Shown here: piece after piece, positions 1 to 12,243 of the stretch
How the letters are laid out: every line of letters begins with the position of its first letter
How positions within the stretch are numbered: the first letter of the stretch is position 1
Made by a program: the position numbers and the translations under genes
Assembly: GCA_034359265.1 (NCBI GenBank)
Contig: CP136895.1
Coordinates: forward strand, 50,300,001 to 50,364,000
From: Canna indica
Lineage: Eukaryota; Streptophyta; Magnoliopsida; Zingiberales; Cannaceae
Reading direction: 5' to 3'
Length of the DNA stretch: 64,000 bases
The notes under the pieces: model-generated
The model's database searches: none
Seen by the model: only the letters and a program-made list of their open reading frames with translations
Told to the model about the DNA's origin: nothing

Positions 1-1513
1 GAAGACTTGTGCCATTTGCATAAATTCTATAGATGCATTAAAGGCTTGCAACTGAAAGGCATGCTTTGGAGTTTTTCTAGTGTAGTCTCCTTTGTTTCTT
101 ATGTGCATTGGAATTATTTATGTTGGTTACTACCATGCTTGTAAATCTTTTCTTAGGTATTAATGATTGTTTAAGACATACATAATAGATCATCAGAAAA
201 AGCATATTTGAATTATCATATCGAAGCCTCGTAACGTTCAAGATTTATCACATGGATGAGTCTGCAATTTTTCATGTCTTAACATTCTTGGGCCTTAGAT
301 ATTTTCCTATGTTCTTATATTCATTTAATTTTATCACTAGATTTAGTGAGATCAACTGGTATCCCCTTGCCAAGCATGTAAGGGGCCAATCTACTTTCTA
401 GACCTAAACATTTTTGGCAAGTGGTTTAGGTATATCAAGTTAATGGATGAATTATTCCATCAAGTTGCATGAGGACAAATGCTATCAGACCTAGTCTTAG
501 GCTTGGTGAGGGAGAACATGTTCAGGGGCTACTGCAAGATGGATGTATTTGCCACTAGGCCTCACATATCGCCAATTCAGGTTTAATTTTGGATTGTGTT
601 AGTTTGGAGTTGATGAGGACGTCAATCCTTAAATGAAAAAAATTGTAACATTCATATTTTGGTCCCCATTTCAGGAATACTTCTTTAAGTGCATTGCTAA
701 CTTAGGGTTACAAGTTTTGGCCAACAGTTTAGGCCTTTCGAGTTAATGGGTCAATTAGGCCTTGAAATAGCAAATCTAATTTGTGTATTGAATATTAAAA
801 CATCTTGCAAACTAGCACCACAATAGGTTGTTGTCATTTTCTAATTTGCCTTTGTTTGGATGAATTGTAATGACTTGAAGGAAAGAATGATATATTTACT
901 CTAAATATTATTGCTATTTGTGGGATATTCATCACACTTTTTTTTGTAATCCTTGTTTCTCAAAAGGAAAATGTAGCCATTGTTATCCTTGCATTACATA
1001 CAAAGATGAAAAACTTCAGAAATGACAGCCTTCAATGTACAATGGATATTTGATGATCAATGCTGTCCAGTTGCTTATGAAGAATCCATATGAACTAATT
1101 TCATGGGGGTATCAGATAAGTACAAGAAAATTTATAATAGTATAAATGCGAACTGATATGTAGTTCTTGCATCCCATACAGGCCAAACTTAATTTGAGTC
1201 GTCAATCTTTATATGCACATCCATATTACTATTATTTTATAGAACTAAAACCTGATGTGCACATCCAAATTATATGTATAACCATGAATATTTGGTTTTG
1301 TTTGTCTACATAAGAGGATGGATTGTGATTTGTTTGAACTACACTGATGCTTAATTCACAAATGCATCTTACATGGTGTCAAATTCTTCTTATGTATATA
1401 ATCTTCATCATATAATCTGTTACTAAGCTGCAGTGCATTTTTTCCGGTCTACAAAGCTAATCTTTCAAGAAACAAACCAAGAACTTATTAATAATTTATG
1501 TTATGTGCTGCAG
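1..1513 (+). other. Upstream intronic sequence of the RLT3-like gene
   Basis: AT-rich sequence without a convincing coding stretch. It ends in a splice acceptor (tgctgcag, last base 1513) directly before the first recognisable exon, so most of it is probably intron. The first 60 bases could be the tail of an exon in one frame, but I could not match them to the family. Confidence 0.5.
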
Positions 1514-3364
1514 ATTCTGACTTTGTTGGAGGGTGCAATAAAAAAAGACTTTCTGTCTTCAAATTTTGAAACAACTACTGAGCTGTTGAGTTCTACTCAA
1601 GGAATTGCTTCAGATATTTTTTCTGCTCACTCAGGATCAGTTCCTGTATTACCATGGGTGCCTGACACTTCAGCAGCTGTGGCTCTGAGGTTGTTAGATC
1701 TTGATTCTTCAATTTCTTATATGCTGAATGAGAAGATGGAGTCTCATAAAGAGAAGGAAGGAGATTATACTGTAAGTTTACTTGGAACTCTCAAGTCCTA
1801 CCAACTTATAATGGCATTTTTACAGATTATAGTTTCCAAGAGTTGCTTATGGTGTGACATGCAAGCTTGGTTAAGACTCATAAGTGATTGTACTTGGACT
1901 GTTGGGCTTATTTTTTTTCCTTCATCTGACAAGTGATAGAAATTGAATATGCTTTTCATCTTTCTATTTCTAGAATGCATTCAACATTCCAATGCTGATA
2001 ATAACCTTAAAAGTGAGGAGTTGGAGCTACTAAGATTTGTAGGGTTTGCTTTCTTCAATTTTAAGACCCTTATACACCCCTTCCATTTTAAATTTTTGGT
2101 TGCAGAGATGAAATAAGTAGATCTTCCATCTTAAGCATAATAAGCTGATCATCCAACTCAAGCCTTCATGTTCTGACTTGCAGGAAGTAGAAAACAACTC
2201 TGGTAGTGGAAAAGACAATTAGAAACTTAATGCTCTAAACCAAGGCTACAATGGCACTTTTTTCATGTGTTCAAAATTCTTATATGAACTATTGGGAAAT
2301 AGATTGTCTTACTATTTTATAACATGCTTTATAAAATAGAAAACAACTCTGGTAGTGGGAAAGAGATTGTCTTAATGTGCAGAAATAGAAAATTTTGGTT
2401 TATTTATTGTTGTCTTTTGACTCCATTTTTGAATTTGCTCAGTCATAGTTTCTACTTGTTATGGTTCTAATTCCTAAAACATCTACTTATGCAGAAACTT
2501 CCATCGCGATATGCTGTTGTCAACAGCATTAAAGAAGTAGAGCCAATGGGAACACCTGACCAAGTTGACTATCAAAATGAAGGGAGGTGGATGGATTCTG
2601 GGAGTGGACAAAGGGGTCGAGGTCGAGGTGGTCGTGGTCGTGGAGGACGAGGCCGTGGGCGAGGAGGGAGAGGTTTAAAAGGGAGTGGAAGTTCCTCTAG
2701 AACTGATCTTATGAATAAAAATCTTGGTCTTTTTGAGAAGGCCACCAAAAAATACACTAGAAGAGGAGGGCGAACACGTGGACGTGGTGGTCGTAGGCGT
2801 GGTCGTCGAACTGTCAGACCCAGACAAAGATTGGAGAACAGGGTCCCTAGAATTGATAAAAGGTCACTTTTAGGCAGTTTTATCACTCCAGATAGCAGCA
2901 CTAAACAGGCCAGGATCGAGTTATCACCAGAGAGTTCAGGTGAAGAATGGGGCATTGGTGAAGCTGGGAAAACATATGCTGTAGATGATGATAACAGCGG
3001 TGGCTTTGAATCTGAAGAAAATGGTCAAGCTTCTGTTTCTGGAGATGATTATGATGACCAGGCAGCAGATTCTGGTAGAGACGACTATGATGAAGGCAAG
3101 CCCATAGGATTAGTTGACGATGAAACTGAAGAGGAAGATGGAGGAGAAATAGAAGGAGATGATGATGGCGAAGATGACATGGATGGTAGTGAGCATGACA
3201 TGGGAGCTTACATGGATGGTGGTGGCCATGACATGGGAGCTTATATAGACGATGAGGATGAAGAGATGAGAGATAATGCTGTCGACATTGGGGATGCAGA
3301 GGGAAATGGAGATGAAGATGAAGATGAAGGTGCATCATCATATTCCTCAGAGTACAGTGATTAG
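1514..3364 (+). CDS. RLT3: RLT3-like DDT/homeobox chromatin protein, C-terminal exons (5' part outside window)
   Basis: Two exons are readable: 1514-1771 (86 codons, acceptor tgctgcag, donor t|gtaagt) and 2495-3364 (289 codons plus stop, acceptor tatgcag); both junctions are phase 0. The first carries the motif VPVLPWVPDTSAAVALRLL followed by DSSISYML, and the second opens KLPSRYAVV. These are landmarks of the C-terminal region of plant RLT3-type proteins, which are plant ISWI (imitation-switch) partners in chromatin remodelling. The last exon has an RGG/GRG-rich basic stretch (about 2614-2830), suited to nucleic-acid binding, then a strongly acidic D/E/G-rich tail (about 2980-3350) with the short repeat HDMGAYMDG / HDMGAYIDD. 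The homeobox and DDT domains would lie upstream of the window. Family assignment rests on recognised motifs, not on a search. Confidence 0.75.
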
Positions 3365-3539
3365 CTGGAGGGGAAGGCACGTTTAGGCTTGGAGCAGTCT
3401 AATCCTCCTATGAGCAAATTGAGGGAATGCTTGGTGAACTATTATTCGCCATATTTATTATTCATATTAAACAGGTCAAGCTAGGCTTTGATTTCAACTT
3501 CCCTAAGCTCTTCACTTAGCATTACATTTTTTTAAAAAA

Positions 3540-3895
3540 TTTAGAATTTTGCTTCTGTATGGCCTCAAAATTAGAACCCCTCGGGTTAGAGGTATATAGG
3601 GAGATTGGGCGAATGTGCCATGATTTTGTTTCAACCTTGCTTACCCCCTTCAACTTTTGTACAAAATGGTATGTATTAGTAATTTGATATCCACACTTCT
3701 TATTTTGGTCGACACTTTTTTTTTAATTTAGAATTTTGCTTCTGTATGGTCTCAAATTTAGAACGCCTCGGATATATAGGGAGATTGGGCGAATATGCCC
3801 ATGGCTTTGTTTCAATCTTGTTTACCCCCCTCTATTTTTGTAAAAAAATTGATGTATTAGTAATTTGATATCCACACTTCTTATTTTGGTCGACA
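3540..3895. repeat. Direct tandem duplication, about 170 bp per copy, 3' of the RLT3-like gene
   Basis: Copy 1 (3540-3714) and copy 2 (3727-3895) are offset by 187 bp. Both begin tttagaattttgcttctgta and end attttggtcgaca, and share agggagattgggcgaat and agtaatttgatatccacact. Copies differ by scattered substitutions and a short indel, so the duplication is not recent. It occupies the 3'-UTR/terminator side of the gene. Confidence 0.85.
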
Positions 3896-4166
3896 GTCGA
3901 ACTGTGCTAATCTTTGCCTTATCAACTAAGAGCTGTTGTATTAACTATGTTACTGATAGTATGAATGAGAATCATAGCCTCAGTATATTTTTAATGACAC
4001 ATTGTACTGCAAGTCTGCAATCCGACCTCTTTTTTTCGTACAATACAATAGCATCTCGTGTATTATCCAAAACTCTGCACTGTGCAAAGCACGTCTTTTA
4101 TCTATGGTAAATAGCCGGAGGTCCAGATTCCGCCGCAAGACCCAACTCACGGGCGAAAAAAGAGTT

Positions 4167-5579
4167 TTAAGGCGGCGGCAGAAGCGCTTTAATACCAGCC
4201 TTCTGCTGGGAAGTGAGCCTTGTTGGGAACTTGATGTCGAACTTGATCCTCAGGTTGCCCTTCTTGGAGGGATCTTTGGGCAATGGCATGCCCTCCTTGG
4301 GAACAACCTCCTCGTAGTTGGGATGAATCACGGAGTTGATTGGAATTGTGAGGCTTCGGCCATCCAAAGTCGTCAAGTGGACTGTATAACCACTGAGCGC
4401 TTCGGCGAGAGAGATGTTCTTGGTGGTGAGCAGGTCATTCATTGCCTTCCCTTGTGAAGACAGGGTGCGCCTTCTCGTCTATGATGAAGACGATATCTGC
4501 GGGGATGACGTCCGGCTGCTCGTTGCCTTTCTCCTCGAACGTGATCCTTGTTCCCTTCTTCCACCCAGGCTTTATCTCGATGGTCAGAATCTCCTCCACC
4601 GGCATCGTTTTCCTGCACTCGATCGGTGAATCATCATCAGTCAGAAACCTTAGGCCTTAGCAAATTTTTTTGGAGTTGAAAGATGCTTAAGCTTTTAAAT
4701 CATTTCAGGTCTACACTTACCCACTTATATCAGCAATCTCCCTCGAGATCTTCATCCTCTTGGTAGTGCCCTTGTACAACTCCTCCAGGCTGCACGGCAG
4801 CACATTCTCGATCGGCGCTGCCTTCCGCTGCCGGCGCGAGTTAATCGTACCCTCGTCGCCGCTGCTGCCGCTGAAGGTCGAGCTAAAGAAGTCATCGTTG
4901 ACGTTGAAAACTCTGGAATAGAACCTGGACCCTCCCCTCGCGCCCCCGTTGCTTCTTGCACCTCCCATGTTCCCAAATGGGCTCGAAAAGCCAAAAAATT
5001 CCATGAATACGTCTTCGGCGTTCCTTGGGTTGAATCGGAACACCGTCGGACCGTCGCCTCCACCAGAGAAGAAGGTGGTGCCGCCGTTGGCGTCTGGCGG
5101 TGGGACTTGACCCTTTAGTCCTTCCTCTCCGTACTGGTCGTAGACTGCGCGCTTCTGCGGATCGCTCAATACCTGTGAAATGAAAGATGAGAAAAAAGAT
5201 GTTAAAATTTTGACAACTAAACGGGCTCGGTTGTAGGAGTGCTGCTACATTTTGATAACTAAGTCTAAAAATGATTCAGTTCGCAAAAAAATTGCTTAGA
5301 GGCAATCAATTCAAGAACAAAGATCGCCTATAATTAAGCTTTAAATGCCACAAAGAGCGAATCCCCGAGAAGAATTTAATCTATGGATCGATGAAAAGAT
5401 ATATAGAAAGATACCTCGTAGGCCTCGGAGATCTGCTTGAACTTGGCCTCGGCTTCCTTCTTGTTGTTGGGATTCTTGTCTGGGTGCCACTTCATGGCCA
5501 GCTTCCGGTACGCCTTCTTGAGATCGTCGTCCTTGGCGCCCTTGTCAACACCCAAGATCTTGTAGTAATCCACCCCCAT
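4167..5579 (-). CDS. Type II J-domain co-chaperone (DNAJB1/HSP40-like), frameshifted in exon 3
   Basis: Cytosolic/nuclear HSP70 co-chaperone. Exon 1 (5415-5579, 55 codons) begins [11 protein letters not shown] and is the J domain with the HPD motif (WHPDKNPNN). Exon 2 (4721-5172) continues [15 protein letters not shown], then a G/F-rich linker and the start of C-terminal domain I ([16 protein letters not shown]). Exon 3 (from 4612) continues [17 protein letters not shown] in frame. Splice sites are canonical: gag|gtatct, cacag|gta, gg|gtaagt, tgcag|gaaa. At 4435-4444 the minus strand reads AATGAATGAC where the family needs AATGAC: a 4-bp tandem duplication gives N-E-stop at 4437-4435. The rest of C-terminal domain II and the dimerisation end is intact in the shifted frame down to 4167. 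As written the product stops near residue 260 of about 340. It may be a real null allele or an assembly error. Confidence 0.85.
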
Positions 5580-5663
5580 CTGTCTCTCTCTTCTTTAACT
5601 GGGAAAGCTAGCAAGCACTTGCTTCGTTCTTCTCTGCAACCGTTATTTGGCGGCTGCAGTGGG

Positions 5664-5670
5664 TTTTATA
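5664..5670 (-). promoter_or_regulatory. TATA box of the DnaJ gene
   Basis: TATAAAA on the minus strand, about 85 bp upstream of the ATG at 5579. With a start site about 30 bp downstream this leaves a 5' leader of roughly 55 nt. Confidence 0.6.
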
Positions 5671-5757
5671 GGTTTGGAAAGAGGAGAGGAATTAAGTGGG
5701 GAAGAGATTGATTAATGGAAGCATCTGGAGGAGGAAAGAGGGAGCGGGACTGTTATG

Positions 5758-5772
5758 GAAGGTTCCGGAGAA
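5758..5772. promoter_or_regulatory. Heat-shock-element-like site of the DnaJ gene
   Basis: The plus strand reads GAAggTTCcgGAgaa: two perfect nGAAn/nTTCn modules and a third with one mismatch at the 5-bp spacing bound by heat-shock factors. It lies about 90 bp upstream of the TATA box, between that box and the LINE insertion, so the proximal heat-shock promoter appears retained. Confidence 0.5.
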
Positions 5773-5845
5773 AGTAACCCCATAGTTTTTCTAAGCGAAC
5801 ACGCACGAGTCATTAGTCGTCACCTGTTAAATGAATGGTTTCAAG

Positions 5846-5864
5846 ATTAGCGGAGGATAATAAT
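5846..5864. repeat. Target-site duplication of the LINE, 3' side
   Basis: attagcggaggataataat, 19 bp, identical to 12225-12243. It is followed at 5865 by a T-rich tract, the poly(A) tail of the minus-strand LINE. Confidence 0.95.
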
Positions 5865-5902
5865 TTTTCTTTTTTTAAAAAACACTCATTAGCAAAGTCA
5901 GA

Positions 5903-8900
5903 TCAGATCCAGCATTCGAATGACGAGGACAGAAGGTCATTAACCGTGCACCTCACGCCAGAGTCCTGCATGTCATCGTATTCTTTGTGATAGAGTACAT
6001 GTCTATTATTATAAAGAGGACTTACATCCTTATTTCTCCCATGCATAAATGTATTTTTAAAACCTACCCAACATTGGTAGGGAACACAATTGCATGATAG
6101 GAAGATAAAGGAAATTAAGACCGAATCCTCAGCTATAGCTGTGCTTACATAATCCTTGTTTATAAAAACCTTTGGGTTAAAAAAATCAGAAGATTCTTCC
6201 TCAAAGCTTTCCCAATTACCTTGTTGAGTGATCATCATATCGTTTGATGTAATCCCAGCTTTTGCCACCTGATGAGCCTTGACATTTACCTCTCTTCGAA
6301 TGTAATACCAGCCTTTAACATCAACTAATTTTGCAATAGTTAGGATGTCATTCACTAGACTTTTGAGAAACCAATGAGCTTTTGAAATTTATTGCAGAAT
6401 CATCATAACCATCATGCCATCAGTAAAGATTTTCAAGTGCTTCAAATTGAACTGCTTTACCTTAATTAGGCACAGCCAAATGGCCTTAAGTTCAGCAGAC
6501 AAGACATTTTGAGAAACAGTGCTGCAGCTACCCATAATACATTCTTCCTGGTTTTCATTTAATATGTTGAAACCCAACCCAGCTTTGCTGTTCTGCTGAA
6601 GCCAAGATGCATCACAGAATGCCCAGAATTTAGTTTCTTCATCTTCCCTCATGAGCTTCAACAGGCTTTCAGGGTTATTACAACAAAAATTACTGACCGA
6701 ACTTGGGTTATAGATCTTACCTTCCTCTTCCTTCCTGCTCACATTTCTGCCACCCGAAGTAATTTTCTCTATCGTAAATTTTTTTAATATTTCAGCTTGG
6801 ACCTTGTGCAGCAAAGACCTATATCCATTCCCTCTTCATTTGAAATAGAATTCATTTCTATTTATCCACAAATACCATAAGCCAGTAGCAATGCAGCCAA
6901 AGAGCTTCGTTCTGTCATCTTTACTTAGATTTTCCCCCTCCTCTAGCCATTTCCCATGAAACCAATGTTCTATGTACTTAAACTGATAGTTTAGGGAGTT
7001 TTCCATCAGTTTTCAGAAATTAGAAGCTAGATTGCAGTCATGAAAAATGTGCTTTGGACTATCAGATCCTTCTTTGCAGTCAAAATATTTTTGAGCTTGT
7101 ATCTTACTCATGTTTGCTAGCATATTTGTTGTAGGTAGTCTGCCATAAGCCAATTTCCACAGAAATATTTTAATCTTAGGCATAGCACTTATACCCCATA
7201 AACTTCTCCAGTTATAGGATGAACTTCCACTGGTTTGAGCCACCTCCTTTTCTTCATCCTTCAGGTATAAGCAATTTTACAAGATAATTTCCCCTTGTTG
7301 CTTAAACCCATATCCATTTGTCATCTTTGTCTTCCTTCGGGATGTGAAGCTTCAAAATTTCATTTGCAATATCCTCCACAAACAGTTTATCAGCTGAATA
7401 TTCCATGCTTTATCAGACATGAGATCATTTACAGATGCCACATCATTTATTTTATCCATATTGAATAGTGTGGGCCATTTATCCAATGGAATATTGCTTA
7501 TCCAAGGATCATTCCAGATGTTTATATTTTTACCATTCCCAATTCTCATTATTAGACCTTCTTTCAGTTTAGACATGGCAGTGAATACACCCTTAGTAGC
7601 CCAGCTTCTGTTTTTTAACAAGCTGCTGCTCCATGGGTGAATGTTTTTGTGTTTGCTTGAAATAAGGTTGACCCAAAGTCCCAAACTATATCCTTTTTAT
7701 TGAGAAGGGGGAGAATTCTTTTAGCATGAATAGAGGTCTTGAAAATAGTCAGCTCCTTCACTCCAAGGCCACCATTGTACTTCTTCAGAGTTACTTTTTT
7801 CCAACTGATAAGGTGAAAACCATGATCTTTTTTGCTATTCTTCCAAAAGTAGTTCCTGTCCAACCTTTCATAGTCCTTGGCAACTTTTTCATTCATCCAT
7901 ATAGTAGCAATTGTATGAATGGGAATGGAATTGAGTACTGAATTTAATAACACCACTTTTCCTGCTTGTGAAATATTCTTGCTTGCCTAGCAATCTAGTT
8001 TGTTTTTAGCTTTTCCAAAGACTTGTCTTTGTATACTAATGGTAGGCTTGCCTTGTACAACATTAGCTCCAAGATACTTGAGAGGGAAGACCCCTTCTTT
8101 AATTCCCAACAGCTTACAGATATCTTTTCTTTTCTCACTAGGATAAGCTCCAGGAAAATACAATTCAGATTTCTGAAAGTTTATCCTTTGATTAGTTATT
8201 TCTCCATACTGGTTCAGGACTTCTTTTACATTAGATACAGATCTCTTGCAGCACTTTACAATCATTATAATGTCATCAGCAAAGAAAATATGGCTGACAG
8301 ATATCTCCTTAAATTTGAAGACTTTTATTTCCCCAGAATTACATATCTTTCCATGAGGACTGATAGCAACTCCTGCAAAATGATAAAGAAGTAAGGGGAG
8401 AGGGGGTCCCCCTGCCTTACTCCCTTGAAACTCTTGAAGGAAACAAATTGCTCTCCATTTACACAACATCTGAAACTTGCTGATTTTAGGCAAGCCATGA
8501 ACCAGTCAATGACCTTACTTGGAAAGTTCATACACTTACAAATTCCTTTGATAGCATCCCAATCCACTCTATCAAATGCCTTCTCAAGGTCCAATTTCAT
8601 AATAAAAAATGGCTTCTTTCTCTTTGATTTGCTGATGATGTTTACAACTTCTGATAGAATGAGTATGTTATCATGCAAATTTTTGTTTCCAACAATGGCT
8701 GTCTGCTCCTTAGAGATAATTTTATCAATCCATTGCTTAATCCTGTTAACAATTGCTTTCGATAAGATCTTATAAGCCACATTGCATAGAGCAATTGGCC
8801 TATACTCCTTCACCACTCTTGGGTTATCAATTTTAGGAATAAAAATCAGATTTGTATTCCTCCATGCTTCAGGTAATGAGCAACTCTCACTGAGACTTTC

Positions 8901-10126
8901 AATTTCAGCCATATATGAATCTTGAATTATACTCCAAAAGTTTAGAAAGAATTCTAAATTGAATCCGTCAGGCCCAGGGGCCTTTCCTTTCCCAAGACTG
9001 CTCATAGCTTCCATGATTTCAATACTGGAAAAATCCTTTGACAGCTCTCCATGAATTCTCTGAGGTATTCTCTTCCAATTCAGTTGTTTCATGCTGTTCC
9101 AGTCAACTAAGGCAGTGTCCTCCCATTTCCAGAGGTCTTTATACCAGGCTTCGAATTCCCCCAGCATTCTTTTTGTGTCATTTACTGGGGTACCATCCAC
9201 CAACAATTCCTGAATTGCATTATTTCTCTTTTTAAATTTAGCCAAGCTATGAAAGTACTTGGTATTTTTGTCATTCATTTCCACCCAGGTGGATCTAGAT
9301 TTTGTCCACCATTTGATGTGAATTTGTCTGCTAAGGGCCATAGCTTTATTAGTCAGACTTTTAATTTTTTCCAAATCATCATCACAAGCCATACCACTTT
9401 CATCTATGGCTTCTAGGATGTCCAACTCACCTAGTGTCACCTTAAGATTTTTTTTCAAGAGACCCAATATGTTCTTTGCTCCACTTGCTTAAGGCCAGCC
9501 CCAAGCTATTCAAATGCTTGTCAAAATCCTCAATTCTCAGCCCCTGATGAGTGCTCCTTTTCCAGCAATCCTTTATTTGCTGGGATATGTCTTCATAATC
9601 AAGCCAGTATAGTTCAAAGATAAACCTTTTTTCCTTCCTAAAGAACACTTTGAAACAGTTGGTGTCAAGTAACACAGGCCTGTGATCTGATGCCAGTCTT
9701 TTCAAATGTTTGACACCTGCATTCTCATACATTGAAAGCCAATCATTGTTAGCATACACCCTATCAAGTCTGGCATACACTCTTTTATTCCCAAGCCTAT
9801 TAATGCACCATGTGTATCTGCAGCCCACATATTTTAAATCGATAAGACCAGACTCAAGCTTCAGCTCCTTGAAGGCCTTTAATGAGTTGCCAATTTTGAA
9901 ATCTCTTCCCCCTTTCATCTTCTGGTTCTTCTATGCAATTAAAATCTCCTAGTACTAGCCATGGGGTGTTTGTAATGTTTAAGCATTTCAAAAAATTCCA
10001 AAGGCCCTCTCTATCCTTGGCTTTGGTACTGGCATATATACCAGTAAGCAGCCAGGGTTGACCTCCATTAACTGCAACAGATACATGAATAGTTTGACTG
10101 CGCCTGTACAAGAGATTAACCTTCAT
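5903..10126 (-). pseudogene. LINE ORF2: endonuclease - reverse transcriptase - zinc binding - RNase H
   Basis: Segments in several frames, read on the minus strand. Endonuclease (10126-9442): LVLGDFN and LASDHRPV motifs. Reverse transcriptase (9467-7987): GKGKAPGPDGFN, KEYRPIALCNVAYKI, KLDLEKAFDRVDW, GVRQGDPLSP and the catalytic box HIFFADDI. zf-RVT (7243-7013): KIKIFLWKLAYGRLPT with downstream Cys/His residues. RNase H type 1 (6814-6389): WAFCDASW, AELKAIW, IFTDGM. A frameshift near 8390 separates the RT palm from the FADD box, and there are further shifts at about 9450, 7970, 7650, 7300 and 6380. The N-terminal part of the endonuclease (10127-10380) is not readable as a frame. Confidence 0.9.
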
Positions 10127-10381
10127 TAAAACTTCCTTCCAAACAATGATTAAGCCACCAGCTCTTCCATTTCCTGGTACATAAAAATCTTGCCAGTCAG
10201 ACCCAAATCTGCTGATACACTGCTCAGAGTGCTCCTCATCTAAATGGGATTCTAACCATATCCGGCCTATTGTCTTTCAGCATAAGATGGAGGTAATCCC
10301 AACCTGTAGTTTTGAGACCTCCCCTAATGTTCTATGAAAGTATTTTCATGATTATGGTTGTAAATTCTTTTCTTTTTCCAT

Positions 10382-12213
10382 CTACGGAGGGGGGTCACCA
10401 TCTGGCTCTATGACCCCCACATCCTTTGAGTATTTCTTTTTTTTCATTCTTCTTTGCCCTGTGATGAATGAAAAACTTTCATGGTGAATGCTTTGGTTAA
10501 TTGCCTTCCTGATTCTACCAGCTCTAGGCCCTGTGGAATCATTTAGATCTTCATCCATTTCATCATCTGTAATGACCATAGAATCCTTCACTTTCCTTAC
10601 TGCTATGGCAAATGTGTCAGCTAGCTTTGTGTGAAAAGCTTCTAAGTTTTTTTTCAAAATTTACCTGAACTATATTGGATCCAATATTCTTTGACTGAAA
10701 TTTAATGTCATTCAAAACCATATCAGTCAGCACACCTTTCCCTTTATCAATAACTTGTTTCTTAGCTTCCTTGGTTGAGCTTTCATGCCTATCCTTAAGG
10801 AAGAAAGGATTAAATCCGCGAGAAACCTGAGCATTCTGATTCTTAGCAGTGTCACCTTCCTCAGTTTTAACTTTTGCTACAGTTTCATCAGTTGTTGTGT
10901 TGTTCTGGTCATTCAAAACTTTGAGTGCCTCAAATTTGTTTCTATTTGTGTTTCCTTGAACTGAATTGACTCTGCTTAGACTTTTCTTTCTTCTGTTAAC
11001 AACCTGCCAAGGCCCAAAGATTTCATTCTTCTCTAAATTCTCAATGTTAGTTTTTCCTTTGCTTGTTGTTGGTGTCTCAGTTTGCCTGTTTACTTCAGTT
11101 TCATTTCTAGAATCAGTTTTGTTCTTTTGACATACATCACTGAGATGGCCAACCTTTCCACAGCTGAAACATAGCTTTGGAATATTCTCAAAAGCTATGG
11201 CTTGACAAAACCTATCACCCCCACCATTTATCCATATTCCTGATGAAACTTTATTATTCAAATTCCAAAAAACACATAGTCTAGCAAATCTGGCCCTCTG
11301 TCCTTTGAGGGTGACATTGTCAATTTTGATTGGTTGCCCTATAGCACTAGCAATCCTCATAAGTATGTCTTTTTGCAGATACTCTATTGGTAACCCCGAA
11401 AGCTGAAGCCAAATAGGTATTGCTTCGATTTTTTCTAAGAAAGGTTGGAAATTTGCTCTCCATGGAGTAAGAAGGAGAGCTTCCCTCTGAAGAACCAAGG
11501 ACCATTGGTTAGCACTTTTATTCATATCATCCGAGCAGGTGAACTTAAAACAAAGTAACCAGCTGCAAGGTCCACAGCTTGTACATTGCATTTCATATTC
11601 CAAATTTTAGGCATTACTTGCTGAATTAATGGTAAGGGAGGAGTGTATCCATAAAACTTGCCATAAAGGCTATTTGACCATTCAGATCTTGCGATATTTA
11701 TCAGACTCTCCTCAATTCTGACTTCCCCAGTGGCAACTGCTTGAATTCTTCTCAGCTTATCCTCTAATTCAGCTGTATGCGGCATTTCATCAGATACCTG
11801 AGCTCCTCTGAATAAAGCAGCCCAAGTAGAGGGATTTCTTTTGCTGATTTTGGCCTTTTCAATATTCAGATCCTAAGTATTTGTGAACAATGGATTCTCC
11901 GTGGCAATGTATATTTGATTCAAAGCATTCTTAACATTTGCAGTAGGAGAGATTCTAACATTGGAGGATGAGATCGTACCTCCCTCTGAATGTTTTTGGT
12001 GCTGCAAAGACTCTAAAATCGAAGCCCGATTAAGTCCTGGATCGACTTTAGGATGCAGATCCGTTGAATCAATTGAATCCATTGAATCAGCTGATCGCCT
12101 TCCGGAGAACAAATCGGGGGGGGCTTCTTTGGTCTTGGGGGAAAACCTGAGGATTTCCCAGGTCTCCGAAGCAAAAAATCGCCCTCTCCTTCGCCAGAGG
12201 TGGTTCCTGCCAT
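10382..12213 (-). pseudogene. LINE ORF1 (nucleic-acid-binding, CCHC) pseudogene
   Basis: It starts at 12213 (MAGTTSGEGEGDFLL) and shifts frame at a C8 run (about 12115-12122) into MDSIDSTDLHPKVDPG. It then passes a DUF4283-like segment (SLYGKFYGYTPPLPLIQQV, 11785-11522) and the main piece (11603-10617), which has the knuckle CFSCGKVGHLSDVC. A basic, low-complexity C-terminus reaches 10382. The order matches plant L1 ORF1. At least four frame breaks are visible. Confidence 0.85.
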
Positions 12214-12224
12214 CTAATTAATGT

Positions 12225-12243
12225 ATTAGCGGAGGATAATAAT
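12225..12243. repeat. Target-site duplication of the LINE, 5' side
   Basis: Exact 19-bp match to 5846-5864, directly next to the 5' end of the LINE. Confidence 0.95.

Larger units (their letters stand above)
5865..12224 (-). mobile_element. L1-type LINE retrotransposon, near full length, degenerate
   Basis: A 6.36-kb non-LTR element on the minus strand with exact 19-bp target-site duplications and a poly(A) tract (T-rich at 5865-5878) at its 3' end. Order from 5' (high coordinates): ORF1 with DUF4283-like region and CCHC knuckle, apurinic endonuclease, reverse transcriptase, zf-RVT domain, RNase H. The terminal RNase H is typical of a subset of plant L1 elements. The reading frame is broken many times, so it is dead in this sequence. 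The insertion displaced sequence more than 270 bp upstream of the DnaJ start. Confidence 0.95.

Noticed and set aside
2572..3380. Long antisense frames rich in Pro/Arg and His/Leu opposite the RGG/acidic exon
   Set aside because: They mirror the low-complexity coding strand (GGA/CGA and GAT/GAA repeats) and have no family features.
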